Shown here piece after piece: positions 25,826 to 33,598 of a stretch of DNA of 64,000 bases. Positions within the stretch are counted from its first letter, which is position 1, and each line of letters starts with the position of its first letter. The position numbers and the translations under genes were made by a program. Source of the DNA: Bradyrhizobium sp. CIAT3101 (GTDB taxonomy: Bacteria > Pseudomonadota > Alphaproteobacteria > Rhizobiales > Xanthobacteraceae); the NCBI RefSeq assembly GCF_029714945.1, contig NZ_CP121634.1:2563001-2627000 (forward strand), in the 5' to 3' direction. The notes beneath the pieces were generated by a model. The model was not told the origin of the DNA and searched no databases. It was given only the letters and a program-made list of their open reading frames with translations.

Positions 25826-26188
25826 TCAGCCGCAATTCCAGATCGCGCCGATCGGGGTCCGCGTCCAGCACGGACCGAAGCTGCCGCCATTGTAGCGGGA
25901 GCCGCCGAAACCGGGCCGGCCGAAATAGCGCCATTCGCCGTCAATGAAGCGGTAGTAGCTCGGCACCGGATCGATGTACCAGGGGCGCTGGTTCTCGCGC
26001 GCATAGCGACGGAAGCCGTTCTTCTGCATGTAGATCGGCTGGCTGTTGCTCAGCGGCTGGCGATAGCCCGGCAGGAAGCCATAGCCATGCCAGGCTTGCT
26101 TGGGCTTTTTTGCGTTGGGCGCAGCAGGCGCAACGGCCGGCAGCAGCGACAGGATGACAGCAACAAACAGACATAAGAGGCGCGACAT
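25826..26188 (-). CDS. Small exported hypothetical protein
   Basis: About 120 residues from ATG 26188. Residues 1-22 are a signal peptide (SRLLCLFVAVILSLLPAVAP-A). The mature protein is rich in Gly, Tyr, Trp and Arg (PGYRQPLSNSQPIYMQKNGF, then FIDGEWRYFGRPGFGGSRYN) and ends with two cysteines in GPCWTRTPIGAIWNCG. It may be surface exposed. An in-frame start at 26224 is possible, but only 26188 places the signal peptide at the terminus. No domain recognised. Confidence 0.65.
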   Translation of the reverse strand: MSRLLCLFVAVILSLLPAVAPAAPNAKKPKQAWHGYGFLPGYRQPLSNSQPIYMQKNGFRRYARENQRPWYIDPVPSYYRFIDGEWRYFGRPGFGGSRYNGGSFGPCWTRTPIGAIWNCG

Positions 26189-26267
26189 GGGTCGACCATA
26201 GACAGTCGATCGCGGGAACGCCATTCAAATTCGAGTGGGACGTTCTTGTGATTTGCCGAGAAGGAGC

Positions 26268-26303
26268 GGGAGCGCAGCCGGACCATGGCCCGGCTGCGCT
26301 CCC
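26268..26303 (-). terminator. Strong hairpin after the SDR gene
   Basis: Perfect 14-base arms (26268-26281 and 26290-26303) around an 8-base loop, directly downstream of the SDR stop on the minus strand. Only a poor T run (CTCCTTCTC) follows, so it may act as a terminator or an RNA end-protector. Confidence 0.65.
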
Positions 26304-26311
26304 CTTAAAGC

Positions 26312-27049
26312 TTACGCGTTCGCGCCGCCGTCCACGGTGAGTGTCGAGCCGGTGATGTACTTGGCCTTCTCGCTCGCCAGGAATGCCACAGCGTTGGCGA
26401 TGTCATCCGGCGCGCCATAGCGGCCGAGTGCCATGAACTGCTTCAGCGTATCCGCGGTCGGGCCGTGGGCCGGGTTCATGTCGGTGTCGATCGAGCCCGG
26501 CTGCACCAGATTGACCGTAATGTCCTTGGGGCCGAGTTCGCGCGCCAGCGCTTTGTTGAACGCGATCAGTGCCGATTTCGATGTCGCGTAAATGCCGAGC
26601 GCCGGCGACGGCACGCGATCGGCGAAATAGCTGCCGATGGTGATGATGCGGCCACCCTTGCCGAGGTGCGGCAGTGCCGCCTTGCTGGCCACGATCGGCG
26701 AACGCACGTTGACGTTCAGCAGCGCATCAATGTCGGCCAGCGACATGTCGTTGAGGCCGCCCAGGCGCAGAATGCCGGCGTTGTTGACCAGGATGTCGAG
26801 CCCGCCCAGGGCGGCAACGGTCTTGTCGACCGAGGTCTTGACGGCCGTAACATCGGCGCTGTCGGCCTGGATCGCGATCGCCTTCCGCCCCGAGGCCTTG
26901 ATGGCGTCGACGACCTTTGCGGCGCTATCTGCGGACTTTTCATAGGTGATGGCGACATCGGCGCCTTCCGCGGCGAGCGCCTTTGCAATGGCCGCGCCGA
27001 TACCCCTGCTTGCGCCCGTCACCAGGGCCCGTTTTCCTGCCAGTGTCAT
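26312..27049 (-). CDS. SDR family oxidoreductase
   Basis: 245 residues, classical short-chain dehydrogenase/reductase. The cofactor motif TGASRGIG is at 11-18, NNAG at 89-92, and the catalytic Ser140, Tyr154 and Lys158 (YATSK) are present. The arginine after the first glycine motif favours NADPH. It is close to 3-oxoacyl-ACP reductase in sequence but not part of a fatty-acid operon. The start has AGGAGA seven bases upstream. It is divergent from a TetR gene, and one operator copy lies directly upstream of its ribosome site. Confidence 0.93.
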   Translation of the reverse strand: MTLAGKRALVTGASRGIGAAIAKALAAEGADVAITYEKSADSAAKVVDAIKASGRKAIAIQADSADVTAVKTSVDKTVAALGGLDILVNNAGILRLGGLNDMSLADIDALLNVNVRSPIVASKAALPHLGKGGRIITIGSYFADRVPSPALGIYATSKSALIAFNKALARELGPKDITVNLVQPGSIDTDMNPAHGPTADTLKQFMALGRYGAPDDIANAVAFLASEKAKYITGSTLTVDGGANA

Positions 27050-27064
27050 CGTAATCTCCTATTC

Positions 27065-27080
27065 TGTAATGATCGACACA
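27065..27080. promoter_or_regulatory. TetR-type operator, copy 1 (SDR side)
   Basis: TGTAATGATCGACACA. It is an imperfect dyad and matches the copy at 27120-27135 read on the other strand at 14 of 16 bases. It ends 15 bases before the SDR start, so binding should block SDR transcription. Confidence 0.65.
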
Positions 27081-27119
27081 GAATATCTGGGATCTTGATC
27101 GGCCCCGTCAAGTGAATTA

Positions 27120-27135
27120 TGTGTTGATCACTACA
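27120..27135. promoter_or_regulatory. TetR-type operator, copy 2 (regulator side)
   Basis: On the minus strand it reads TGTAGTGATCAACACA, which gives the consensus TGTARTGATCRACACA with copy 1. It lies 12 bases before the TetR ATG, consistent with autorepression. Confidence 0.65.
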
Positions 27136-27147
27136 GAAAGGGGCGTC

Positions 27148-27741
27148 ATGGCGGGACGGCCACGGGAATTTGATCGCGAGGCGGCACTGGAGGCCGCGAT
27201 GCTGCTGTTCTGGCGCAAGGGTTTTGCCAGCGCCTCGATGAACGACCTGTGCGAGGCCATGGGCGTCCGTTCGCCGAGCCTCTATGCGGCGTTCGACAGC
27301 AAGGAGGCGCTGTATCTGGCCGCTTTCCAGCATTACGCCGCGACCGAGGGCCAGGCGGTCTGGGACAAGCTCGCGGAGGGGGCGACCGCACGCGCCGGCG
27401 TCGAGAACCTGCTGATCGCGGCGGCCGACAATCTGCCGAAATCCCGCACGGCCCCCGCCGGCTGCATGGTCGCGCTGGGCGCCGTCAGCGACGAATGGCC
27501 GGCCACGATCGCGCGCGAGGTGAGAAAGGTCAGGCTCGAGCTGCTCGACAATCTGCGCGCACGGCTCGAAGCGGCGGTTGCCGGCGGCGAATTGCCCGGT
27601 ACGACGGACGTGAATGCGTTGAGCCGGTTCTATCTCGGCGTCTTCCAGGGCATGGCCATCCAGGCCAAGGACGGCGCCACGCAGGCGGACCTGCGAGGTG
27701 CAGCCAAGGCGGCGATGGCGGCGTGGCCGGTCGAGGGTTAG
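27148..27741 (+). CDS. TetR-family transcriptional regulator
   Basis: 197 residues beginning MAGRPREFDREAALEAAMLL. The helix-turn-helix covers about 10-55 (FASASMNDLCEAMGVRSPSL). The sequence resembles the AcrR/NemR-like group that regulates a divergent reductase and responds to electrophiles. ATG 27148 has AAAGGGG about 5 bases upstream; a start at 27112 would overlap the operator. It probably represses the divergent SDR gene and itself. Ligand unknown. Confidence 0.9.
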   Translation: MAGRPREFDREAALEAAMLLFWRKGFASASMNDLCEAMGVRSPSLYAAFDSKEALYLAAFQHYAATEGQAVWDKLAEGATARAGVENLLIAAADNLPKSRTAPAGCMVALGAVSDEWPATIAREVRKVRLELLDNLRARLEAAVAGGELPGTTDVNALSRFYLGVFQGMAIQAKDGATQADLRGAAKAAMAAWPVEG

Positions 27742-27744
27742 TCT

Positions 27745-27831
27745 GTAGGATGGGTAGAGCGAAGCGAAACCCATCGCTGCGGTCGAGCTTGTTGATGTGT
27801 GATGGGTTTTGCTGCGCTCTACCCATCCTAC
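27745..27831. repeat. Long palindromic repeat, 'gtaggatgggtagagc' family, copy 1
   Basis: Perfect 16-base arms GTAGGATGGGTAGAGC (27745-27760) and GCTCTACCCATCCTAC (27816-27831). An inner GCGAAACCCATC / GATGGGTTTTGC pair continues the stem. It starts four bases after the TetR stop and may act as its transcript end. The second copy is at 37177-37264. Confidence 0.92.
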
Positions 27832-27859
27832 GAGCTCAATCGACGAAAAAGGTGCCTCC

Positions 27860-28228
27860 TTGGTTGAACATCCCGACGGTCAGACGAACACCCAACAATC
27901 CGGCTTCGCCGGCGTCACACGCAGGATTCTCGAACGTCTTCCATTGCCCGGCAATCAGGAACTCATGGTCGTCGAGGTCACCTATCCGCCCGGCGGCGTC
28001 GCTCCGCGTCACCGCCATCCCGTTGCGGGCGCGATCTACATCGTCGAGGGCGTAGCCGAGTCCGCTTATGGCAGCGACGAGCCGCGCGTGTATCGCGCGG
28101 GCGAGACGTTGCAGGATCGGGCGGATGCTGTGCACACGCATTTTCGCAATTGCGACCCGGACCGTCCGCTGCGCTTTCTCACGATCTACGTGCTCGAACC
28201 CGGGCGCTCCTACACGACGGAGCCGTGA
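27860..28228 (+). CDS. Cupin domain-containing protein
   Basis: About 122 residues. The cupin motif 1 metal ligands are visible in PRHRHPVAGAIYIVEG (two His and a later Glu/Ala variant), followed by the second barrel half ending in HTHFRNCDPDRPLRFLTIYV. It is a single-domain cupin, possibly metal-binding, with no known reaction. The start is uncertain: TTG 27860 is chosen because the in-frame TTG at 27809 lies inside the palindromic repeat. No strong ribosome site is visible. Confident as a gene, less so for its start. Confidence 0.75.
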   Translation: MVEHPDGQTNTQQSGFAGVTRRILERLPLPGNQELMVVEVTYPPGGVAPRHRHPVAGAIYIVEGVAESAYGSDEPRVYRAGETLQDRADAVHTHFRNCDPDRPLRFLTIYVLEPGRSYTTEP

Positions 28229-28270
28229 GGCGCGCGCGGTTCAAGTTGGAGGCCGTGGGACGAGCAGCTC

Positions 28271-28768
28271 TCACGGCCTGATCCGGTAGATCACGACGTC
28301 CTCGCCGTGATGCGTCGTGCTCTTCTCGAGCAGATAGTTCGTCTTCTCCAGCACGCGCCGCGATGCGCCATGGGCGACGAAGACGAGCCCGATGAGCGAC
28401 GGCAATTTCAGTCGTGACAGCCCGATGTCCGTCAGCGCGGTCGCGATCTCGCTCGCAAGACCCTGGCCCCAGATATCGCGCTTGAACGTGTAGGCAATCT
28501 CGATCTCGTCGATGCCGTCCACGAGAATATGCCGGATGCCGGCCCGTCCGGCGAAGGCGCCGTCTTTCGTCCGCAGTGCCCACAGCCCGAAGCCATGCTG
28601 GTCCCAATGGGCCATGTTGGTCGCGAGATAGGTCTTCGTCACCTCGGCCGATCGCACGCCGCCGAGATAACGGGAGACGTCGGGATCGAGATGGAGTGCG
28701 ACGAGGTCGGCGAGGTGGTCCTCGCTGAGCCTCTCGGCGGTCAATCTGTCGGTGCTGAATTGATCCAT
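28271..28768 (-). CDS. GNAT family N-acetyltransferase (RimJ-like)
   Basis: 165 residues. The pattern TDRLTAERLSEDHLADLVAL near the start and the acetyl-CoA region YTFKRDIWGQGLASEIATAL mark the RimJ/RimL-type GNAT group that acetylates protein N-termini or small amines. The start at 28768 (MDQFSTDRL) fits the family alignment; a frame reading back to 28900 lacks a ribosome site and crosses the FNR-like box. Substrate unknown. Confidence 0.85.
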   Translation of the reverse strand: MDQFSTDRLTAERLSEDHLADLVALHLDPDVSRYLGGVRSAEVTKTYLATNMAHWDQHGFGLWALRTKDGAFAGRAGIRHILVDGIDEIEIAYTFKRDIWGQGLASEIATALTDIGLSRLKLPSLIGLVFVAHGASRRVLEKTNYLLEKSTTHHGEDVVIYRIRP

Positions 28769-28814
28769 GACGATCGACGTGTCGATCGCTCGCGTCGGAT
28801 AGTCAAGTGGCGGC

Positions 28815-28828
28815 TTGATCTGAATCAA
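28815..28828. promoter_or_regulatory. Perfect FNR/FixK box
   Basis: TTGATCTGAATCAA matches TTGAT-N4-ATCAA exactly and extends to a 16-base dyad (CTTGATCTGAATCAAG, 28814-28829). It lies between the divergent GNAT gene (start 28768) and the small gene at 28876, centred 53-55 bases from either start. A Crp/Fnr gene lies 1.4 kb to the right. A sharp -10 element was not found on either side. Confidence 0.65.
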
Positions 28829-28875
28829 GCGCCGAGAACGCGGCCGCACCACAACACGCCCCCGGGGCTGGTGAC

Positions 28876-29157
28876 ATGTTGATGGGTCCAATGAATCCAA
28901 CCTGGTACGTCACCTTTGAAATTCGCAAGAGCGGGACTTTGCTGAAGCAACGCAGTCCGCGTGAGACAAGAACGTTCGCGACGGAGGATGAAGCCAAGCA
29001 GTTCGCACGCGAGAAGTTCAACGATGGGCTCGCTGTCTTTGCGGGCACGATCAATCCTCACCTTCCCAGGCGACTCATTCTGGCGTCCGACATCCAGGCG
29101 TGGCTCGCCGATGACGGGGATAGCACCTCCGCGTCTGGACTTTCGCAAAGCGAGTAA
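28876..29157 (+). CDS. Small hypothetical protein
   Basis: 93 residues, soluble. WYVTFEIRKSGTLLKQRSPR, then TFATEDEAKQFAREKFNDGL and DIQAWLADD suggest a compact alpha/beta domain. No family recognised with certainty. ATG codons at 28876, 28882 and 28891 are all in frame; none has a strong ribosome site. It follows the FNR/FixK-type box, so it may be induced by low oxygen. That is inference. Confidence 0.7.
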   Translation: MLMGPMNPTWYVTFEIRKSGTLLKQRSPRETRTFATEDEAKQFAREKFNDGLAVFAGTINPHLPRRLILASDIQAWLADDGDSTSASGLSQSE

Positions 29158-29324
29158 GCACTCAGCCGTGCATAGCGATTGCGTTTGAGTGTTGCCATTT
29201 TGATACGCGCCAAATAAGCCCTCGCGACTAAACTTCAGGCTGTTCGCAGGGCTTATGCACGCCAGCCTGCATAGGGCTGCTGTCTTTGAACGGAAGAGAT
29301 CTGAGCAGCAAAGGGGACAAGACA

Positions 29325-30080
29325 ATGAAAAAGCTTTCGATGGCTGCGATCGGCGTCGCGGCGCTGAGCATGACGGGTCCCGCCATGGCAGCCGACATGG
29401 CCGTCAAGGCGCCGCCGCCGGCACCAGTGGTTGCGATCTATAACTGGAGCGGGTTCTACATCGGCGCCAATGGAGGCTGGGGGCAGAGCCATGGTTGCGT
29501 CGATTTCCTGACGCCCGCGGGGACGCTCGCAAGTGGTTGCGCCAATCGCTCCGGCGGCCTTGTCGGCGGACAGATCGGCTATCGCTGGCAGACCAATCAG
29601 TTCGTGCTCGGTCTGGAAGCCCAGGGCGATTGGGCCGACATCAAGAACACGCGCGTGACCCTGATCGATCCGCTGGTTTCGACCACGGGCAAGACCGATG
29701 GCATCGGCCTCTTCACGGCCCAACTTGGCTGGGCCTGGAACGCGTCGCTGTTCTACGTGAAAGGTGGCGCTGCGGTGACGCACAATCGCTTCGATATCTT
29801 CAACAACGTCACCGGTGTCGGCCTCGCCTCCGCGGGCCACACGCGCTGGGGCGGTACGGCGGGCGTTGGTTGGGAATACGGCTTTGCGCCGAACTGGTCG
29901 GTCGGTGTCGAATACGACCATCTCTGGATGGGGCGCGACAACACCACCTTCGCAGGCGTGGTCACACCCGGCGGCATCACCCTGCTCGGCAGCGGGGTCA
30001 GCCAGGATGTCGACATGATCACGGTCCGGGTGAATTATCGCTTCGGCGTGTATGGCGCGCCGGTGGCGGCCCGCTACTGA
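29325..30080 (+). CDS. Outer membrane beta-barrel protein (Omp25/RopB-like porin family)
   Basis: 251 residues. A signal peptide (KKLSMAAIGVAALSMTGPAM-AADM) is followed by the Rhizobiales outer-membrane opening PPPAPVVAIYNWSGFYIGAN. The remainder alternates amphipathic strands (GGLVGGQIGYRWQTNQFVLG, AQLGWAWNASLFYVKGG) and ends with an aromatic-tipped strand, VNYRFGVYGAPVAARY. This is an eight-strand barrel of the Omp25/Omp31 class in the outer membrane. ATG 29325 has AAGGGG about 10 bases upstream. A small dyad TATGCA-N8-TGCATA (29254-29273) lies in the leader. Single gene with its own terminator. Confidence 0.9.
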   Translation: MKKLSMAAIGVAALSMTGPAMAADMAVKAPPPAPVVAIYNWSGFYIGANGGWGQSHGCVDFLTPAGTLASGCANRSGGLVGGQIGYRWQTNQFVLGLEAQGDWADIKNTRVTLIDPLVSTTGKTDGIGLFTAQLGWAWNASLFYVKGGAAVTHNRFDIFNNVTGVGLASAGHTRWGGTAGVGWEYGFAPNWSVGVEYDHLWMGRDNTTFAGVVTPGGITLLGSGVSQDVDMITVRVNYRFGVYGAPVAARY

Positions 30081-30103
30081 GCTTGTGGCTTCCCCGTAAC
30101 TTC

Positions 30104-30132
30104 AGGTCCCGGCATCGTCCGGGGCCTTTTTT
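30104..30132 (+). terminator. Rho-independent terminator after the porin gene
   Basis: Arms AGGTCCCGG (30104-30112) and CCGGGGCCT (30119-30127), one wobble, followed by TTTTTT. Confidence 0.92.
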
Positions 30133-30180
30133 ATCGGCAGGTGGACCACGGCGCCTCGCACCAACCAGGCAGTCGGCAAC

Positions 30181-30864
30181 TCAATTGCGGCGGTCGAGCC
30201 CGGCGAGTTGCTGCCTGTCCAGCAGAACGATGTGACGCTGATTGTTGTCGATGAACCCGAGAATGCCGAGATCGCGCAGATACGACAGCGTTCGTGAGAC
30301 GGTCTCCAGCGTCAGGCCGAGATAGTCGGCGATGTCGCGCCGGGACATCGGCAGCGCGAGAATGCCCGCTGCGGTCAGTCGCCTGTCCATCTCGATGAGG
30401 AAGGCGGCGACCCGCTCCAGCGACGTCTTCCGTCCGAGCAGCAGCATATGATCTTCCGCGTGCCGCAGGTTCATCGTGGTCAGGCGCAGCAGGCTCCTGA
30501 TCAAGATGCCGTCGCTCCCGGCGATGGCGTCGAGGCTCTCGCGTCTGATCAGCCGAACCGTCGCATCCACCACCGCTTCCGTCGTGAAGCGATGGACACT
30601 GCCATTCTCCAGTCCGAAGACGTCGCCCGGGACATGAAAGGCGCTGATCTGGCGGCGCCCGTCCGACAGCAACTTGTAGCTCCGCACCGCGCCCGCCTTG
30701 ACCTGATAGACATAGTCGGCGGCCTCCTTCTCGCCGTAGATCTCGCTGCCGCGCCGGTACGTAAATTCATTCAGACTGACCATCGGATCCGAAGCCGCGG
30801 CGATTCCGAGCTCGCTGAGACAATGCGGGCGGGGCAGGGCCGCCGAGGTCAGGTGCATCAGCAT
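30181..30864 (-). CDS. Crp/Fnr family transcriptional regulator (FixK-like)
   Basis: 227 residues. The cyclic-nucleotide-type sensor fold covers about 35-145 (GEKEAADYVYQVKAGAVRSY, HVPGDVFGLENG). The helix-turn-helix at about 170-200 reads MSRRDIADYLGLTLETVSRTL, with the Glu-x-x-Ser-Arg signature that reads TTGA half-sites. It has a single cysteine near residue 15 and no FNR iron-sulfur cysteine set, so it resembles FixK rather than FNR and would not sense oxygen directly. In rhizobia such proteins are usually controlled by FixLJ or act in nitrogen-oxide responses. The FNR/FixK box at 28815-28828 is a possible target. Confidence 0.9.
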   Translation of the reverse strand: MLMHLTSAALPRPHCLSELGIAAASDPMVSLNEFTYRRGSEIYGEKEAADYVYQVKAGAVRSYKLLSDGRRQISAFHVPGDVFGLENGSVHRFTTEAVVDATVRLIRRESLDAIAGSDGILIRSLLRLTTMNLRHAEDHMLLLGRKTSLERVAAFLIEMDRRLTAAGILALPMSRRDIADYLGLTLETVSRTLSYLRDLGILGFIDNNQRHIVLLDRQQLAGLDRRN

Positions 30865-31148
30865 TGGACCAACTTCTCAATCCCAGGGGTGATCAATTGG
30901 AGATGATCGGGTTTGTCGACCGCAACGCTTCGGGCATGGAGACGGATCGCGCCGCGCATTCCTGCTGATGTCGAGCCTGTTCGAAGCCGGGACCGCTGGC
31001 TATCGGCCTAAGGGGCATTGTACCAACGGACAGCATGGGGCCGACTTGTCTGGCCGCACCGGGATTTGACGCGACATCGATCGCCTGATCCGGGATCGAG
31101 CCACAAGGCGACATAGTTGATCTTCGGTCGCTTCATCCGACCGGAACT

Positions 31149-31583
31149 TCATCGCTGCAATGTCTTGCGCATCATCACGTGTGGTATGCCTGCATCATCG
31201 AACACCGCTCCTTCCTCCATGTACCCCAGTCGCTTGTAAAATTCGCGTGCTGTGAGTTGCGCGCCGAGAATGATTTCCTCGGCACCGCGGCGGGAGGCGG
31301 TGGTCGCGGCGAACTCCATCAGCTCTCTCCCGATGCCATCTTTCCGCGATGACGCCGATACGGCCATCCTGCCGATTTTCGCGGTACGCCCATGGCGCAA
31401 AATGCGTAACGTGCCAATGACGCGGCCGTCAGATACCGCGACAAGATGGGTGGCGACCTTATCGTCATCGTCGACTTCAAGTTCTTCCGGAACACCTTGC
31501 TCGACAACGAACACATCATGCCGCAAGGCGTATACCGCCGGCATGAGCGGGTCCGTGGCTTGAACCTCAACGATCGTACTCAT
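31149..31583 (-). CDS. GNAT family N-acetyltransferase (ElaA-like)
   Basis: 144 residues. The ElaA-type signature VYALRHDVFVVEQGVPEELE is near residue 17. The acetyl-CoA loop reads MAVSASSRKDGIGRELMEF, and AREFYKRLGYMEEGAVF follows. The fold is complete. The start is supported by GGGAGG about 5 bases upstream. It lies 30 bases downstream of opgC on the same strand and may share its transcript. Acetyl acceptor unknown. Confidence 0.88.
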   Translation of the reverse strand: MSTIVEVQATDPLMPAVYALRHDVFVVEQGVPEELEVDDDDKVATHLVAVSDGRVIGTLRILRHGRTAKIGRMAVSASSRKDGIGRELMEFAATTASRRGAEEIILGAQLTAREFYKRLGYMEEGAVFDDAGIPHVMMRKTLQR

Positions 31584-31613
31584 TGCGCCTCCCTACCAGT
31601 CCAGCTTGCGAGT

Positions 31614-32789
31614 TTAGCGCACCAGCGGAATTTTATCGATCGCCTGCGTCCACCCTGACGTCCGCTCGCGCTTGAGGCTGATCGCGTTCAGGAGCCGCGC
31701 GACGACGATCATGATCGACACGCCGGCAAAACTGACCAAGATTTGCATCGCCAGCCCCTCGGAGAGGTCCAGCAACGTGAACTGGCTGGCGAGCGCCAGA
31801 AGGACGCCCAGACAATAGATCGGCAGCGAATTCTCGCCACACCACCTCGCGCAGACCAGCGCCGGCGTCGATAGCGCTCCCCAATTCCGGGGAATGAATC
31901 GCAGCACCACAATCGCGAGAGCCACAAAATGCAGCAGCCGTACCGGACTGAGATTCGATTTATCCAGTGGAAATAGCAGGTCCGTTAGAAATGGCGGGAT
32001 CAGAGCCGCGATGCTCCAACTCTGTGCAAGAACCAGGCCGCAAGCCAGATAAAGAACGGCAAGAACAAGCGCCCAGCGCGACATCACCCACGGCCGGAAT
32101 TTCGCTCCTTCAATGACGCTCCATGCACCCAGCACGATCAGAAGCTGCCAGGCCAGCGGATTAAAGAACCAGACGCCGCCGGGCCAGGCCGGAACCGTCC
32201 AACCGAAGACGTGCACGAGCGCGTAGAGCAATAACGACAATCCGAGGGTCACGTTCGGTGCTCGCAGCAGCAGCCACAGCAGCGGCGCGAACAGCGCGTG
32301 AAAAATCACAAAAACCGGCAAGACGTCGGTGTTGACGGGTCGGTATTGCAGGATTGCGGCGTGAGCGAGCGTCGGGCCCGGATGTTCGAGCAGAATTCGC
32401 GTATTGCTGTCATCGGCGAGATCATCGCTGCCCGCAAGGTAGACGAGGATGGCGCAAGCGAGCGTGAGCAGCAGAAACGCCGCATAGATGTCCCATCCCC
32501 GCCGCAGCGAACGGCCGATCATGCCGCTCCAGCCCTCGCGCTGACGTGCTCTGTCGTAGGCCAGCGCGCAGGTCACGCCCGAGATGAACATGAAGATCTC
32601 GGCGGCGTCGCAGAAGCCGTAGTTGCGCGGCGTCAACCAGCTCCCGATGTTGTTGGGAACGTGATCGAGAAAGATCCACCACAACGCGATCCCGCGAGCG
32701 ATGTCGATACGGAGATCGCGGCTCGCCGTTTTGAACTCCGGTGGAGTTTCACCGAACAATCGCGTCGAGGTGTGAGTTCGATCATCCAT
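31614..32789 (-). CDS. opgC: OpgC family acyltransferase
   Basis: 391 residues with about ten membrane helices. The N-terminal pattern RDLRIDIARGIALWWIFLDH and the FISGVTCALAYDRARQREG loop match OpgC, the inner-membrane enzyme that succinylates osmoregulated periplasmic glucans in alphaproteobacteria. The conserved histidine after FLD is present. OpgC adds negative charges to the glucans; the glucan synthesis genes are not in this window. A 63-codon gene lies 53 bases upstream, and a GNAT gene follows. Confidence 0.85.
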   Translation of the reverse strand: MDDRTHTSTRLFGETPPEFKTASRDLRIDIARGIALWWIFLDHVPNNIGSWLTPRNYGFCDAAEIFMFISGVTCALAYDRARQREGWSGMIGRSLRRGWDIYAAFLLLTLACAILVYLAGSDDLADDSNTRILLEHPGPTLAHAAILQYRPVNTDVLPVFVIFHALFAPLLWLLLRAPNVTLGLSLLLYALVHVFGWTVPAWPGGVWFFNPLAWQLLIVLGAWSVIEGAKFRPWVMSRWALVLAVLYLACGLVLAQSWSIAALIPPFLTDLLFPLDKSNLSPVRLLHFVALAIVVLRFIPRNWGALSTPALVCARWCGENSLPIYCLGVLLALASQFTLLDLSEGLAMQILVSFAGVSIMIVVARLLNAISLKRERTSGWTQAIDKIPLVR

Positions 32790-32842
32790 CTGCAGGCCTG
32801 TCTGCGTGCGATCGCGCGCATGGGGTCGATGGCGCGCGCCGG

Positions 32843-33034
32843 CTACCTGATGGATGATGGGGGCTCCTTGGTCCGCCAGCTGCTCCTCTGAGCGCCAGGG
32901 TCGGCCGGATCGTCATCCTCCCAAGGCGTTTGCAAGGTCTTGTCGCCGGCACCTCGTATCAAAAGCTGCTTTCGCATTTCGGTGAGACGGGCACGGCAAT
33001 ATTCACGATAGAGCATGTCGACGATGGCGGACAT
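32843..33034 (-). CDS. Small hypothetical protein upstream of opgC
   Basis: 63 residues, soluble, highly charged. It opens MSAIVDMLYREYCRARLTEM and ends in a Pro/Ser-rich tail. AGGAAGG lies about 9 bases before the ATG. It is codirectional with opgC, so a common transcript is likely. No domain recognised, and its reality rests on ribosome site and position. Confidence 0.5.
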   Translation of the reverse strand: MSAIVDMLYREYCRARLTEMRKQLLIRGAGDKTLQTPWEDDDPADPGAQRSSWRTKEPPSSIR

Positions 33035-33598
33035 GATCGAATCCCTTCCTGATCGCCACGGTTGACGTCCCATATGACAGATTTCGACCACTTCACCCGG
33101 CGGCTGAAAAGGAGCATGGCCGGGACGTAATTTGTGTCCGACGAATCTCAATGGTGATGCGACGATCAAGGCACGACGGAAAATCGGTATCAGAGGATAG
33201 TCTCGTTCCGAGAACTTCCTTCTGCTCGCATCGATGAGTCCAAACAGTCGCGAACAGCATTATAAAGTTGGATTTGGTCTTGCCCCTTGTCAGGGATTCC
33301 AGAATTGGATCCGATGGCGGCAATTTGAAATAGAGCCATCGCAATCGTCTCCTCTTAAAGGAGAAGTTTATGCGCGAAATTCGCAATTAAAGATTGTCGT
33401 AATTTTCTGGTCGCCACGTGAGCCAGTTCACACCAGCATCAATCACAGGTGAATGAGACTAGCAGACAAATGACGTAGCTTCTTGGAGTCCTGCGTACCT
33501 CGAGAGGCGGTCGGTACGTAAATTGCAAAATCCCGATACCGACAGCTGGCTTGTTGCTGAACTTGACTCCCAATGTCTTGGCAAGGCTGGAGGTCCCC
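33035..33598. other. Intergenic region between the opgC group and the AraC gene
   Basis: About 560 bases, lower in GC than its surroundings, without a convincing gene. It holds a hairpin TCTCCT-N5-AGGAGA (33348-33364) whose right arm is a ribosome-site-like AGGAG just before a six-codon frame (33370-33390). An inverted repeat GTCGGTA-N20-TACCGAC (33510-33543) lies upstream of the AraC start. Confidence 0.5.
33510..33543. promoter_or_regulatory. Inverted repeat upstream of the AraC gene
   Basis: Perfect 7-base arms GTCGGTA (33510-33516) and TACCGAC (33537-33543), ending 55 bases before the AraC start. Could be an autoregulatory site; unproven. Confidence 0.3.

Noticed and set aside
27098..27112. 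CTTGATC ... GTCAAG as a possible FNR box in the TetR/SDR gap
   Set aside because: Half-sites are spaced too far apart for the Crp/Fnr consensus.
30893..31114. A 73-codon frame on the minus strand upstream of the Crp/Fnr gene
   Set aside because: No ribosome site and no conserved pattern; treated as intergenic.
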